Below are positions 1 through 12,700 of a stretch of 64,000 nt of DNA, one piece after another. Both the position numbers and the translations under genes were made by a program. The stretch's first letter is position 1. The number at the start of each line of letters is the position of its first letter. The DNA is from Malurus cyaneus samueli (taxonomy: Eukaryota > Chordata > Aves > Passeriformes > Maluridae), in the NCBI GenBank assembly GCA_009741485.1, contig CM019218.1, positions 31,828,898 through 31,892,897 of the forward strand, in the 5' to 3' direction. Below the pieces are notes generated by a model that did no database searches, was not told the origin of the DNA, and saw nothing but the letters and a program-made list of their open reading frames with translations.

Positions 1-373
1 CCAGAGCACGCCGTGGAGGCCCCTGCCGCAAGTGCAGAGGGCCACCAGGGAGCCGGGGCTCCCCAGCACCTCGCCCTGGTAGAAGCAGTTGTCCCGCACG
101 AAGGGGTGCTCCTCCCGACGGGCCCCGTCCCGGCCGTAGGTGACCAGGGTGAAGGGGCGGGAGACCAGGCCCTGCCTGGGCTGCAGGCGCAGCACCCGCG
201 GCCGCCCCGCCACCTTGAGCCAGTAGGACACGCCCGGGGCGTCGCGGCCGAGCCGGGGCTCAGCTGCCGCGGCACCGTCACCCAGGCGGCGCGCGGCTCC
301 GCGGGCTGCGCCCCCGGCCCCGGGCACCCCGCCACGCCCAGCAGGAGCAGCAGAGCCCCGGCAGCGGGCCCAT
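1..373 (-). CDS. ADAM20: ADAM20/ADAM21-like metalloprotease, 5' end only (leader and prodomain), frame broken twice
   Basis: Minus-strand coding sequence that continues past the left edge. From position 240 down, the frame reads a typical ADAM (M12B) prodomain: APGVSYWLKV, then PFVRDNCFYQGEV, then SLVALCTCGRGLHGVLW. This matches the known ADAM20/21 pattern of a conserved 'DDCYYHG' and 'SLVALSTC' block. In the family this part is the propeptide ahead of a reprolysin catalytic domain, disintegrin domain and membrane anchor; none of those is in the window. The best ATG is at 373-371 (MGPLPG), followed in a shifted frame by a Leu-rich signal-peptide stretch (LLLLLGVAG). Two one-base losses are needed to join the leader, the middle and the prodomain: one near 354-357 (G run in CCGGGGCT) and one near 250-255 (C run in AGCCCCGG). 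These may be sequencing errors or a decaying gene. An upstream exon spliced in near 376-380 cannot be excluded. Human ADAM20/21 are largely intronless and testis-expressed, and ADAM20 lies next to MED6, as here. Confidence 0.72.
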
Positions 374-600
374 CGCGGCGCTGGCACCGCCGCCCCCCGC
401 GCCGCGGGGATACAAACTGCAAAACTCGCCGGCAGAACCGCCCGAGCTCCAACTGCCCCTGCGGGCCGGGCCGGGCCCGCCGAGAGAGCGGCGCCCGCTC
501 CCCGGGAAACGGTACCGGCGGCCGTGGCGCGTCGCCGAGCGTTGCCCGGGCTCCTCCAGACAGCCCTCCCTGCTCTTTGAGCCTCTCGTGTGGAGGAACG
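374..600 (-). promoter_or_regulatory. GC-rich 5' flank of the ADAM20-like gene
   Basis: Strongly GC- and CpG-rich sequence continues upstream of the ADAM start and ends abruptly near 570-600, where the DNA becomes AT-rich. There is no ATG in the minus-strand ADAM frame here, so it is more likely 5' UTR or promoter than coding. Its role as promoter is inferred from position and composition only; I see no clear TATA box. Confidence 0.4.
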
Positions 601-3059
601 AATAAATTAGCCACTCACAAACACAGCTTTTAGTGATCTTCATTTCAAATTAATGGGTACTTCTCCTGAGCAGACATACAGCGATGAGAGTCCCCCGTTC
701 AGCTTCACACTCCTTGTCACAGATGTTTCTGTTGAGCAAAGGGATCATTTCGGTAGACCACAAGTGGGAAAAACTAGTTTAAAAATCTCAAAAGGTTGGG
801 TTTTGCTTTTTTTTTGCTCTTTTTATTATAGGGTAATTTGTGACTGGACAGAAACAGGCTATTTCAGCTCAAGAGAATATCTGGGAAAGCTTAGCGTCTG
901 AAAAGAAAAAGTACAGAAATATTCCCTGTGGTGACCTTAGCATGTACCTTACTATAGCTACCACAGCATACACACGTCCCAGAAAAAAGGTAGAACCAGG
1001 GGAGAATTCACTTCTACTACATTCTGTAATATAGATGCAGACTTTATTTTGTACAAAGTACAAAAGCCTCGAGCCTATCTACACCACAGCTGCTACCTTA
1101 ATTACATACAGCACTTAACAAAGCAGCCATTTTCCCATATCATGTCCTTTGTAAAGACTTGGAAAGGGAAAGGAAAGCAATGGAAAGGGAACAGTTACAG
1201 GTACATCTACACTTGGCTGTCATCCCCGGTTTGGGATACAGCTCCATCAAGACATAACCATAAGAGAGTGATCTGGATTGTGGTAAGACAGGATGTCCTG
1301 TGCAATACAGCTATGCACGCTGTTTTTTTGGCATGTAATGCTGGGATTCAACAAAGCCACAGCTGTTGCCTTTTGGGAACTCTTCACAACTTTCTTTTCT
1401 GCACTGAAAGCACATCTGGGATCAAGTCCAACCTGCTATGGCCTTTATCCTTCTCAGCTGCAGGAGGTGCACCCTCCTACCACCCCATATTCATCTAAGG
1501 AATTGTGGTTTTTTGGCACCAATTTCCCTGTGCTGACCATCACCATGGCAGCAGCTGCAATACTTAACATTTCAAACTACCCGAAACAGGCACTGCCCCT
1601 CAGGAGGCTGGGCAGTGAAAGAAGCAGCTGGCAGAATGCTCAGACCCCCTTCTAGTGCCTCATGCCCCAGCATCCTGAATGGGCTGGTACCTCATGCTGG
1701 GCACATGTCAGGCCTAACTAACATCGGTGGAGCTTACCAACAATTGTCCAAGGGTGCTTCAGATTCTGTGGATTGGCACACTGCTCATTCCTTGCAAGCA
1801 TGGCCAGCATTAGCAGCAAACACATTATAATACACTACCTCAGATTACAGAAATGAAAACTGGATGCCTGCTTCTATTAGGATCCATCTAGGAGGATCTT
1901 TCTAGATACCCACCCAAATTCATGACCTGTTTCAGCTTATATTTTCTTATTGGTTTTAAAATTATAGGAACTGTTTCTTCTGAAGTCTTTTATGTCCAGC
2001 TAGTTGCTGAATGATTGTCCACTACTTTTCAACTATCTATCAGCTTTGCATTTCAGTACTGTGAACTACGTCAGATGATGTCTCTTGAAGTAAATATAAC
2101 CCAGACCACAATAATGGAAAAACCCTGTTACATAATCTGCATGCAGTCTGTGGTGTTATTTTTAATTGCATACTTCTGCTGAGTGATAACTCCTTAAGTT
2201 GTACAAAAGACCCTACTAAATCACTCTGCCAATTTGCTGGAGACATGTCTTAGCACCCCTACCATCCCCCAACCTGAAGTTGCCTACTATTTCCTTTCTC
2301 TTCTAATATAAACATAGCTATATAATCAGGACCAAAAAAAATTCTATTTCCACTGTTGATCTCATGACAGATTCTTGGGGGGGAAGTGTCAGTGCAAGTT
2401 TGCAACACTGTGTTCAGCACCTAAGCAAGTCCTTCAGCATCGAGCTTACATAAAAAGGGATCACAGTGTTGTGTTCAGGTTACCAGAGCCTTGCATTTCT
2501 GTATTTTGATCAGGTAAAGATCAAAGGGGAGGGAGGGAAAGATTCCCATTATATGACAATGAAAAGGTTGGAAGGAAACATGACTGACCTTACAGTAGAG
2601 CACGGAAAAAATATCACAGCCATCTGTAGCTACTTTGACTGCAGAAACATTTGTTTGGCAGGCGTAACTGGCTTTGTCATGAGTGTTTTTTAAATTTTTT
2701 CAATCTTGTAGCTCCCTAGAATTTCTAATGAAGGTGCAAGTTCCAGCAGAATTGAATCCTACCAGCAAGAGGTTTCCTTTTCTCACTTGCCTTCTATTGA
2801 TTCTTTAGGAACAGGTGACAAAACACCAGCAGCCTTGTGGATCACAGGTTGAAATTCACTGGCAGAAAGAAATGAAGCCTTCAGACCACTGAAAGATCAA
2901 TAACACATCATAATTCATCCCACTGGGAAAATTTCCTCCCACTACCCATCCATCTATGATCCACATTTTAGGCTACAGGACATGTAAGAGACCATCTGTT
3001 CTGTGCATGATTACAGGACCAAAGCAACATTTTATCAGAAGTTCACCCTCCTTGCTGAG

Positions 3060-3081
3060 AAAAAAAAAAAAAAAAAAAAAA
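3060..3081. repeat. Poly(A) tract, about 22 A
   Basis: An uninterrupted A run. No retroposon body could be recognised upstream and no flanking duplication was seen, so it is treated as a simple mononucleotide repeat. It will be length-variable and prone to sequencing error. Confidence 0.9.
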
Positions 3082-3582
3082 CCTGTCTTGAACCTTGAAT
3101 GAATAGTTATTATTTGGTTTGCCATTGAAAAATTATTGAAAACCTTGAAAAAGTGTATCCCATTAGCTTTTGTTCAGAAACCGGCTGCTGGTCAGTGAAG
3201 TCACAGTCTATTTGCGTAACATATCTTCACCCTTCTTCTGACAGGGGACTTCCATGTCTCAAAATAAAGCTAATCAATCCCCTTTGCCTTGTTCCTCCTA
3301 TTGCCTACACCCTTCTTGCTCCAAGTACCGCTTGCTCTGGCAAACAAAATGTACTGACTGACCAGCTGGCCTCTAACTTTCTTTGGTAGGAAAAGGTTAC
3401 CAAAATATGAAGTATGGGTGCAGAGTGGCAAAGTGGAACAGGTGAGAGCAACATACAGCTTGGTCGGACCTTACTTAGTGAAAAGATGACAAAGACAGTA
3501 TTTCTGGTGCACCTGAGACACCATTAACTTGCACAGTAAATTGAGGTAGCTAGAATAGTCCTCCTCCTACAGTCTGGCTGGA

Positions 3583-3650
3583 TATTTTACATGCACATAT
3601 ACACACATGTATATATGCATATTAATATGTGCATACAGACATTTACATGT
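3583..3650. repeat. Alternating purine-pyrimidine (CA/TA) low-complexity tract
   Basis: Mostly alternating ACATAT/TGTATA sequence with inverted arms GCACATAT (about 3,593) and ATATGTGC (about 3,625). Such tracts can adopt Z-DNA or cruciform structures. It is probably a decayed microsatellite. Confidence 0.6.
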
Positions 3651-6295
3651 ACTTTCAGGCTCTGAGAACTGTTTCTATTCAAGTTCCAGGTAATTTTCAG
3701 ATCCTGCTACCCCATGATTCAGGTGAAGAAAAGCCCTTTTGAAGTCTGAATGGTTATTATCTAAGAGCAAAAAGTAATGACAGTTCTCTTGTGCAACTAA
3801 GTCTCTCCTTTATGCAAAATAAAGTGACGCGCAGGCAAATTTCCAAAGTGCTTCTTTCTGTTTCATCTACAGGCTTTACAAATACTTTGGAAGGATTTCG
3901 AACTTCATAGTCAGGCTCTAAACCAGGAGAGACAAGGTTTAGATTCTCACACACTGAAAAACAACACTGACTACAAGGTATCTGCTTACCATCTTTTTGA
4001 CAGTAAATTACTTGGAGCTTAACAGTAATATCTGACATAATGTCACTTCAGTAAGTTAATATCATAGCACACCTAACTGATAAAATTATTTTAGAATATC
4101 TGGTCAGCAACTAACAGGATAAGAAAATATTTCAGTCCGTCATATGGCAAACCTTCCGCACTGGACAGCTACTGAGAAATCAACACACTGGTAACATCCC
4201 TTACTGATTTATGATGTAATTCTCTCAAGAAAAGATCATTTCCCTGGAAGAGGCTCATGACGTTCAAGTGCTTGTTTCACAAATGGAAGACATTTTCTAT
4301 CCTCTCAATATCTTAGATGCTGGCACTTTAACTCAGATGAAATTAGAATAGGAATCCATACTTTTTAACTCAGCTTCTGAGACCAGCCAATACTAGCTAT
4401 TTCTGCAGAATAAAAAAGGCTGCTTAGGGATGCAGATGTGAGGACAGACTGCCTCATCAAGTTCCACCCGTATCTCTGCATCAGCTCAAATTCTGAGCGT
4501 GGACTATAATGGATCAGTCTAAATGTCAACTCTAATTCAGCTTCATTTACTTGTCCCTTTATTCTTGTACAAGACAGAACAACAGTCCTCTCTACTTCCC
4601 TACTTCTTTCACCACTCACTTTTATAAAGACTCAATATTTGTCCTCTTAGTGCTGTCACAGGAGAAACTCTGTCCTACTCATTTTATTACCCTTTTCAAA
4701 CCCACCTACTTTAGAAATATTATTTTTAAGACATGGAATTGTATAACACACTTTATGTCAGGTGGACTTCAGTAACTGATATGAGTACTTTGCTCATACT
4801 ATATTCCAGGATCCATTTTTTACCACAGCTGTATGTGTCCTCAGCAATAAGCAAGCTACCTTTCTTCTGCTAGTAGTGTAAGCATCTCCTTCATGAGTAG
4901 GTAATTTTTAAAAAAAACATTAAAAGAACCAAAACAAAATGAAAAAAAACCCACAAAAAAAACCCTGAAGTCATTCTGACTATGAACAGCAAGAACTGCT
5001 GAGGTTCCTCACCACTCATGTCACAGCTTTCCATCAAGGGGGTGCATAAGATGAAGGTTTTGGTGCTTCTTTCTACTGCGTGCTTTCAGAGGAATTTATT
5101 TAATACAAGAGAAAACCAACACCCTTTTTTTCCAAGTATATTCACATCACCTTGTCTTGTTTTGAGCATCCCAGAATAACTGCTTTCTTTATTTTCACTT
5201 GATTTAATAGTTCACATTAGCTTATTATCTACTTTTATCAACATTCTGAGAAATGGCTGTTCAAACCTGATCCAGGTATGAAATAAACCTAATACACACT
5301 CAAGTACATGAATATATGAATTTCAGATCTGTATCTGTATCAACTGAGAACAGCTATTGGCTTATCTTCATCTTTTAACATTACAGCTTTGGATTATAGG
5401 ACAAAAATTATATGGCTCTTTCTATCATTCAGTAATAAACAGCTCTGGCTGGGGAACTAGGTTACTGAAACAGAAAGAGTGTCTTGTAACCTGAAAATAA
5501 ATTTGACACATCTAAGCATATCTTTGTCTTTCTTCCTATCTGCATTTCAGTTGCTATGTACAAACCTTTTTCTTGCTTACTACTATTTACTGCATGAAAG
5601 CAAGTAACAGTTGTGGAAAGAAAGCAAGGTATTTCAAGGATCACTCCATTACTTCAATTTAAAAAAAAAACCAAACTAATAGTCATTTCTTTTCAATAGA
5701 TGATTTCTAAGATTTCTGAGAAAAAGTTTATTTAAGCAGTATGTTTAAATAAATGTATAGCCCTCAGTGAAGTTTCTCTTGAACTGTCCCACTTCTGCAA
5801 GTCTAAAAGGCACATGTCCAATAAAGGAGCAAGGAAGTGTTAGGAGCACAGAGAAAGAGATGTAATTGATATATTTGAGTTACAGTGAAAAATTAGAAAT
5901 ATAAACAGCTTCACTGAGTGTGCAACATAAAAAAATGTTAGCCTGTTTTATAATTTATAAAAGCCTGTCATAAATTTCTCTCCCAAAAAACTAATTTCTG
6001 TAAATAAACTATCACTATAACCATTAAGTAAAACAAGTGTCCACCAACAACTAGAAACTGAGAGCATTCTGACATCTAACTACATGGATTTGAGGGTCCA
6101 GTTACCAAATCTTTTATCTTTATCCCAAGTACACTAAAGGCACAGCAATTTATAGCAGGTAGTCTAACTTTTCCTCCTCAAAATAGACACAATATGTTCC
6201 AATATTTAAGCAAAAGAAAAATGCTGGCAGCATAAATGACATATTTGCTACTAATGAAGTATACATTTAAGAAAAACATTCCAGCAGCCAGGAGT

Positions 6296-6301
6296 TTTAT
6301 T
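6296..6301 (-). terminator. MED6: Candidate MED6 poly(A) signal AATAAA
   Basis: TTTATT on the plus strand reads AATAAA on the minus strand, about 365 bases after the MED6 stop codon. That gives a 3' UTR of plausible length. It is the first canonical hexamer I noticed downstream; further AATAAA sites towards 5,700 could serve longer transcripts. Confidence 0.45.
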
Positions 6302-6665
6302 TGCCAGGAATTCCAATTCCTTTTTATATATAAAAGTTTTTTCTTTTTACATAGGAAACCTACACACAAAGGATGCACGAGTTTGTGAAGATTTCAGGAG
6401 GCTGCTGAATATGTCCATGTAAAAACCATTCTCAGAAGCCAACATTCAAAATAAGCTGAAGACTGAAAACACCTTCTTTGAGGCAGCTCACATCCTGACA
6501 TTTACATTTGCATGAGATGTTTCTACGGAAAAAGCTGTTAAAGGGACTTTAGTCCCTGAATTTCAGTCTCGGTGGAAGAACTTAAATATAAAGAAAAGGG
6601 AGCAAGAATCTCCTGTATTCCAGGACTAATTACTGACTAATCCAGACATATAGTGCCTTCTCCAT

Positions 6666-6793
6666 TCACTGGAGTCTCATTCGTTTTTCAGGTGGTCCTT
6701 TAGCACCAGCACTCTGAGCATTCTTTACAGTCTCTTTTTCCTCTGGCTTGACAGCTTCAGGGGCTGGTTCTGGTTCCTTCTTGATTTGATCCA
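6666..6793 (-). CDS. MED6: MED6 coding exon 8 with stop codon
   Basis: Acceptor AACTTTAG. It encodes [19 protein letters not shown], then the acidic/basic tail, ending [11 protein letters not shown] and TGA at 6,668-6,666. The conserved C-terminus RMRLQ confirms the frame. Confidence 0.95.
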
Positions 6794-9700
6794 CTAAAGT
6801 TGTAACAGGAAAAAAAGATTAAACCTCCGATTTTCATTCCTAAAATACTGTTCAGAGCCTTTCGAAAATACTTTTAATGCCAAAAGGGCAACATTAATTT
6901 CAAAGACGTAAGAATAAGCAGAGTAAATTCATACTTATATGGGTTAAAAGGTGGAATAGACTGAAGTGATATGATTCATGTGTTTCCTGTTTGGAGGCTG
7001 CTTATGAGCAACTCAGTGTCTTCACTATTATCTATTCCTTTGCACAATTCGATAATGCCAGAATTGCAAACCACCTCACAGTAGCAGCACCAAGAGCTCA
7101 CATGGCAACTAAAAGACACTGCATACAGAGCCTATTTTTTAAGTTTGTGAGAATATTAGAATTTTACCTGGGACAGGCTTTTCTCCAGGCTTTTGCTGTG
7201 GGGGAAAAAAAAGCAACACATCAGTGGAATCAAATTTTCCTACTATTCATTTAGGAAGAAAATACAAGCAATGCACTCTTACATGTAAGAGGTGAGGGCA
7301 CAATGGATCCTTAACATACTTTGAACAAAATCTAGTTAACATTTTATAACATCCAATTTCCCCTCTGACAACTGAAAAAAATTAAAGCAAAAAAATGCAG
7401 TTAGCTCGTCTTTCCCACATCTGAGGAGCAGTTTTGTGAGATGTTCTAAACATAATTTCCTTTACTCCCAAGCAGTTCCCCTGGTGGAACAAATGGCTAC
7501 CGAAGACAATCAGAGGTAATCACAATAGCTTCACAGAATGCCACGAATTTCCATGCTAACTCATGAGTCTCCAGAACAATGGAGTAACTAAAACAAGGTA
7601 CTGTGATGGCTTGATAGAGTTCACAAAGCAGGAAACTGGATGCAGCAGGAATACCCTGATAGATGAGAACAGACTCTCTGTGATCAGATAAGGAATTTGT
7701 ACAATAAAATTCACTCTCATAGTTTTGCCAAGGTCTTAATGACTCCTGTGATTACCAAGGGAGATCCTACACTCCCATATGGGCCTTCCATGTCAAATTT
7801 GTTATCGAATCCATGTTACCACTGCAGAAATACACAAAATTCCCGTTCAGTTTCAGCTCTTCAAAGACTTATGGCAGTCTTCGAAATTCTAAGTTACAGT
7901 AATACTGCAGCTTTTGAGTGTCATACCTGAACAAATCTGGGTGGAAACTTTTGTCTTAAGTCTAAAAGCAAAGCATCTACCCGTTGTCTTTGGAAAATAG
8001 AGCTTGGTTCTTCTTTCTTCTTGGCTTTTGGTTTAGTTTTCTCTGCAAGTCAAAGAAAGATTAGAGGAAGATGTATTAAAATTTATTTTCCCTTAGCAGC
8101 TCTTTGTTGTATGACAAGTTAGTATTTGTCTCTCCTCCGAACTTCACCTACATTTTCTCACTGACATCAGGTTTTTTTTTTTTGTAGAAGATAGATTAAG
8201 GATGATTCTTTACTCCAGGCAAACTGGTTTAGCTTCTGAAAATGTGAAAATGTGCTTTGGTTCCCAAAGTGGGTTGCAGACTTGCCCACTTTGTTGACAC
8301 ACAGCTCACCATTTTCATCTCACACCCATGCCTTGATGTTCATTCCCACCAGCACAGAAGAACAAGATTCCTTTCACCTGGTAGAGAGCCTTAACTTATC
8401 TCTTAGACACTCCATCTCACCTCTCCACCAACACTGTGCATTGCCTCAAACTTTTCCCCTACATTACCTTTCCTCTCCCAAAGTATGCAGGAGAAACTAG
8501 GAAACATACCTCTTTCTTCCTGATCTTTGAAATGCCACCAGTAGCCCTTGGATGGGTGATAGCGACAGTAGGACATGGCTTCTTCAAAAGCAGACTGAAT
8601 TCCATGCACAGCAGTGAGCTTTCAGAAAAAGAATGCAAGGCAGTGTTCAGAACTTAAGGAGAAAACACAGCATAAATTTTTGAAAGTAGGTATTTGAAAA
8701 TTAGTATGCTATATTCATTTTTGTTCTGGGAAGGGCACTTGGAACATTCAGTTTTGGACTGAGAATGTAATTTCTTAAACAAGGCTCTTCTGAAGTGCTT
8801 TTCTAAACTGAGAGAAAATCTTGGAAAAGCTGTAGTTCATGAGAACAGAAGGCATCAAAACAATCTTGAACATCCAATTTAAAAAGAAATACCACATCAT
8901 GCCAAATACATACATGCCAAATTAAAAAATAAGTATTACATTAGCTTCACATTAACATTCTAAAGCAACCTTCACTGATTATGTATTTAATTATTATTTC
9001 ATATGTATTTGTCAAATAATTTTTCTTATGATTATTCAAACTTCAGTTATTCTGATCCCTCACCCTTTAACAATGTATCCCGGTTTTTGGCAACACTGCA
9101 CACTCACAGGATCTTGCATTTTCATGTGGGATGCACACAATATTAACCATGGGGTTTGTTTTAAACTACTGCATCATTATTACACAAGATCTTTCTTCAA
9201 AATAGCGAAGGAGAGGTTTAAACAGCCCGGGGAACAACCAAAAGTAAAAGCAGATATAAACCAGCATACATCAAATATATCATCATACATCAAGTGCACA
9301 GAACACTTACAACTCTGGAGTTAATGACAGATCCTAAGTCAGGTGCTTGGTAAATCACTCCAGCAATAATATAGTAGTCAGCCCATGGAATAACTGTGGG
9401 AAGGAAAAGATAAAAAAGGCAGGATTCATGTAAAGCTCTCACTGAAGACTGTGTATCTGCTGCTTAATTTCAGCTGTAGCAGCAGAAATTGCAATATTCA
9501 TCTTATCACAAAATTTTCTCTTCTTAACCTTTTCCTTCAAGGTGATTTATTTGCACCTTAGCCACAGACTGATAAGGAGAGAAAAAACAAGGTCTGCTCT
9601 ACAGACAGGAAAGCATCAGCTTTTAAGTCCTGTCCTACTGCAAATAAACGATTTGCCTCATAGAGTTGGGGGTTTCAGTGCTACACTGGAGGAGTCAAGT

Positions 9701-12700
9701 GAACTGCTCTAGAAGTAATTTCACTTGCCTCGGGTACCAGTAGAAACCTACAACAATGTAAGATCTCATTCTTCTGGCCTCAGCTTTCTCTAACTTGCAC
9801 AATCCTCTCAGCTAGCTTCTTCTGACCCAATGGAGTTAAGCACATACAGAGCACACACTTCTAAATTAATAACATTCTGACAAAAAGACTACCTTCCTAA
9901 GGCATTGCTAAATCAGATTTGGAACCTCTACTGACCAATCAAAAATTCAAAGGAATAATGAAAACAGTTGCATGCAGATGGGAAAAAAAAGCTAAGGTTT
10001 TTATTTTAAAAACCAGAAAGGTCATCCAAGACACTGTAAGAAGGAGTGGTGCTGTTATCACAAGATTCCATCACAATAACAAATGGACACTCTAACATAG
10101 CCTAACAGATAAGTACGACATGGAATGAATGCTATTAGCAATTTTCTAATTGCTAATAGCGTTAGGCACCACTTTCGCATTCGCTGTTCCCATTTCCCCA
10201 CAAGATGGCACTCCCTGCTGCTAGCACACTGCAGGGAACTGCTGGGGAAAGGATCTGCCCACCACAAGGCCTCCCAGTTAGATTGATAATAAAGACGGAA
10301 AAAGGGAAACCGAAGTGCTTAGAATAAATGAGAAACTGCTAAAAATGCATGACTGATCGGACTTCTCAACAGGGGCAACAACTGACTCACTGTACCTTGT
10401 GTTGGAGATTGCCTTTGCTGCTTTCGGATAATGAAGAGAATGGGCTCTTGAGCATGAAGAAGGATGTACTCCACTCCAACCATCTGGCTGAAAAAGGTAA
10501 GCAACCAGAGTAAGTATCTTCCTCGAAGTAAAATTTGTAGGATGTGAAGAGCAACCAAAGGGCCCAGAAATAAAGCAATGAAGTTCTGATGCTTTGAAAG
10601 CTCTTCTTTTTAATGTGTAGTACATAAAGGCAAAGGATTTCCTGTGCTAGCTATCAAACCCTAGGTGCACAGACAAAGGGAGTTATAACAGTTATAACAA
10701 CCTGACACAATATTCAAGCAGAACATATTAGCAACAGATAAACAGCAAGAAAGATAACAGTCTATCAACATGGAGATGACATTTAAATACAGGAACAAAG
10801 AACTGGTGTATGATGTGACCATCTGTGTGTCTGATGTAAAAGCGGCTCTGCAACTACATCTGAGCACAAGTGACTTTACCAATGAACTCCAAGCTCTGCT
10901 TGCAAACTCCCTATCATATTGTGGAGTCTTTAAATAGCTCTCAAACAACTCACTTGTGCTCAGTGTAGCAGATGGGGAACTGAAAAGAAAGTTAACTTGC
11001 ACATGCAATCGCATTACACAACCATATGTGATCAGTTTATTTACAACACACACTACTCTTATTATCCATATTAAAAAGCCAGCTCTTCAGAGGAATTATG
11101 TACTAACTATGGCACACCGCCAGCAGTATATGGAAATACAAACTATTTATGAACTCAAAGTATCCCCTAACATAAACCCTATTCACCACAGAAAAAACAT
11201 TTAACTAGATTACATTACTCCAGTTCTGTTGAGCTGAGAGAAGACAGCTTTTCTATTTCAGAAAAATATCTAGAAGGTGATTTACTGGAATCTCAAAATA
11301 TACACAGAATCCTTCATGCTTAACACCTCCTCGAGATGGCATAAGAAGTGGAAAACATCCAAATACAAAAAAAGCTAGGATCCCTGAAAAGTGGTGGGAC
11401 TAAAAGGCACAGAACAGAATGAGGTTTCCAGCATGCCTCCATTCAACACCAAAGCCTCTGTATGGAGGAACGAGGGACACTGCACAGGAATCAGTTGCAA
11501 ATTACAGCTTACTTCAAATGGTCCAGGGTCATCCGCTGCATTTTGACGACTTCATTGTTACATGTTCGGTCATAGAACGGGTTACTTCGCTCTGAGAAAT
11601 AGTCCAACACACTCCCACTGTTTAATATTGGAATCCAGGAGCTGTCAACCCAGGAAATTCCCAACAGATTATCTGGGAAAATAAATCTACACTGAGCACC
11701 AAAGCAGTCAACAACATTACAAATACATCCAAGAATAAATTGCCACCAGTTAATGATTACAGCAGAGAAAGGAGATTGAACACAGACTAAAACACAGCAG
11801 TTAAAATTAAAGAAATGTTTCACAGAGCTCAAATAAATATTGATAACCTTTAACCTTCTGCAGTTGTCTAAGAGGTACACAAAATAAAGACCCAAAAAAC
11901 AACAGCAAACACAAGGTTGTAAACTTTGGGTAGGTGTTTCCCAGCTGTCTTGAACAAATGATTCTATTCCTGACTATAAAATTAATCTACCAAATTGTCT
12001 GCAGCAAATTACTTGATCCATAACTCAGTGGATATTACAGAAATCTAACTACCAAATATTAACAATTACATTTTAAAAGTAAGCTTGTTTAATGAAACAC
12101 ATTTTATAATCTACAAGTCATTATAGACCAGTTAAATTCTTACAGATTTAGGGAAATTTGAATTAATATTCCTGCATTTTATTATCCTGCGGCAGCAAAA
12201 TGATGTTCCTCATGCACATCAAAGAAACTAGTGTCAACAACCAGTTCCATAGTCAACAAATTTGCTAACAATGGATACCCATGAGGAACCTTGAAAAACA
12301 CCCTGAAATTCCTCCATTTTAAATCAGAGAAGAAGCAAATAGTTTCCCAGACACAAGAATGCAGGAAAAGATACACATTGTTTAGACTAAAAATACACTT
12401 AAGTGATGAAATGTCATTGAAGACTGACTGAAGAACTGAAATTCCCTCCTCACAGGAACCACTGCCTAAAGTTCACGCATTATATACATACCCAGAACTC
12501 CCACTTATCATTCCACTGAGAATACTTAACTTCTGTGACAATTTAGCATGCTCAAGGATGACTGGATCAGTTTCAAAAGCGTCAGCTCATACACTATTAG
12601 CAGTGTCTCTGAAGAATAGTTAATGAAATAACACTACCTGCTTAGCAAACCAGGAAAAGTGCTACAGAAAAAGCTATATGTAAACCATTTTTCCTTGCTA

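Larger units (their letters stand above)
641..6295. other. Intergenic region between the ADAM20-like gene and MED6
   Basis: No exon was recognised on either strand. The short open frames here have no family-like sequence and no splice context. It holds an uninterrupted A run at about 3,060-3,081, an alternating purine-pyrimidine stretch at about 3,583-3,650, and AT-rich DNA at 4,900-6,000. Several TTTATT sites (AATAAA on the minus strand), for instance near 1,039 and 5,727, could end minus-strand transcripts but have no other support. Confidence 0.6.
6794..11512 (-). other. MED6: MED6 introns 2-7
   Basis: Six introns between the short coding exons, of about 1,024, 1,001, 692, 466, 731 and 373 bases in transcript order. 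All are ordinary AT-rich sequence. Apart from the hairpin at 10,131-10,160 in intron 3 and a T run near 8,171, I see no extra exon or recognisable repeat. Confidence 0.8.

Noticed and set aside
13..633. A 206-codon plus-strand frame at the left edge
   Set aside because: It is the antisense shadow of the ADAM20-like exon in GC-rich DNA; the minus-strand prodomain motifs are decisive.
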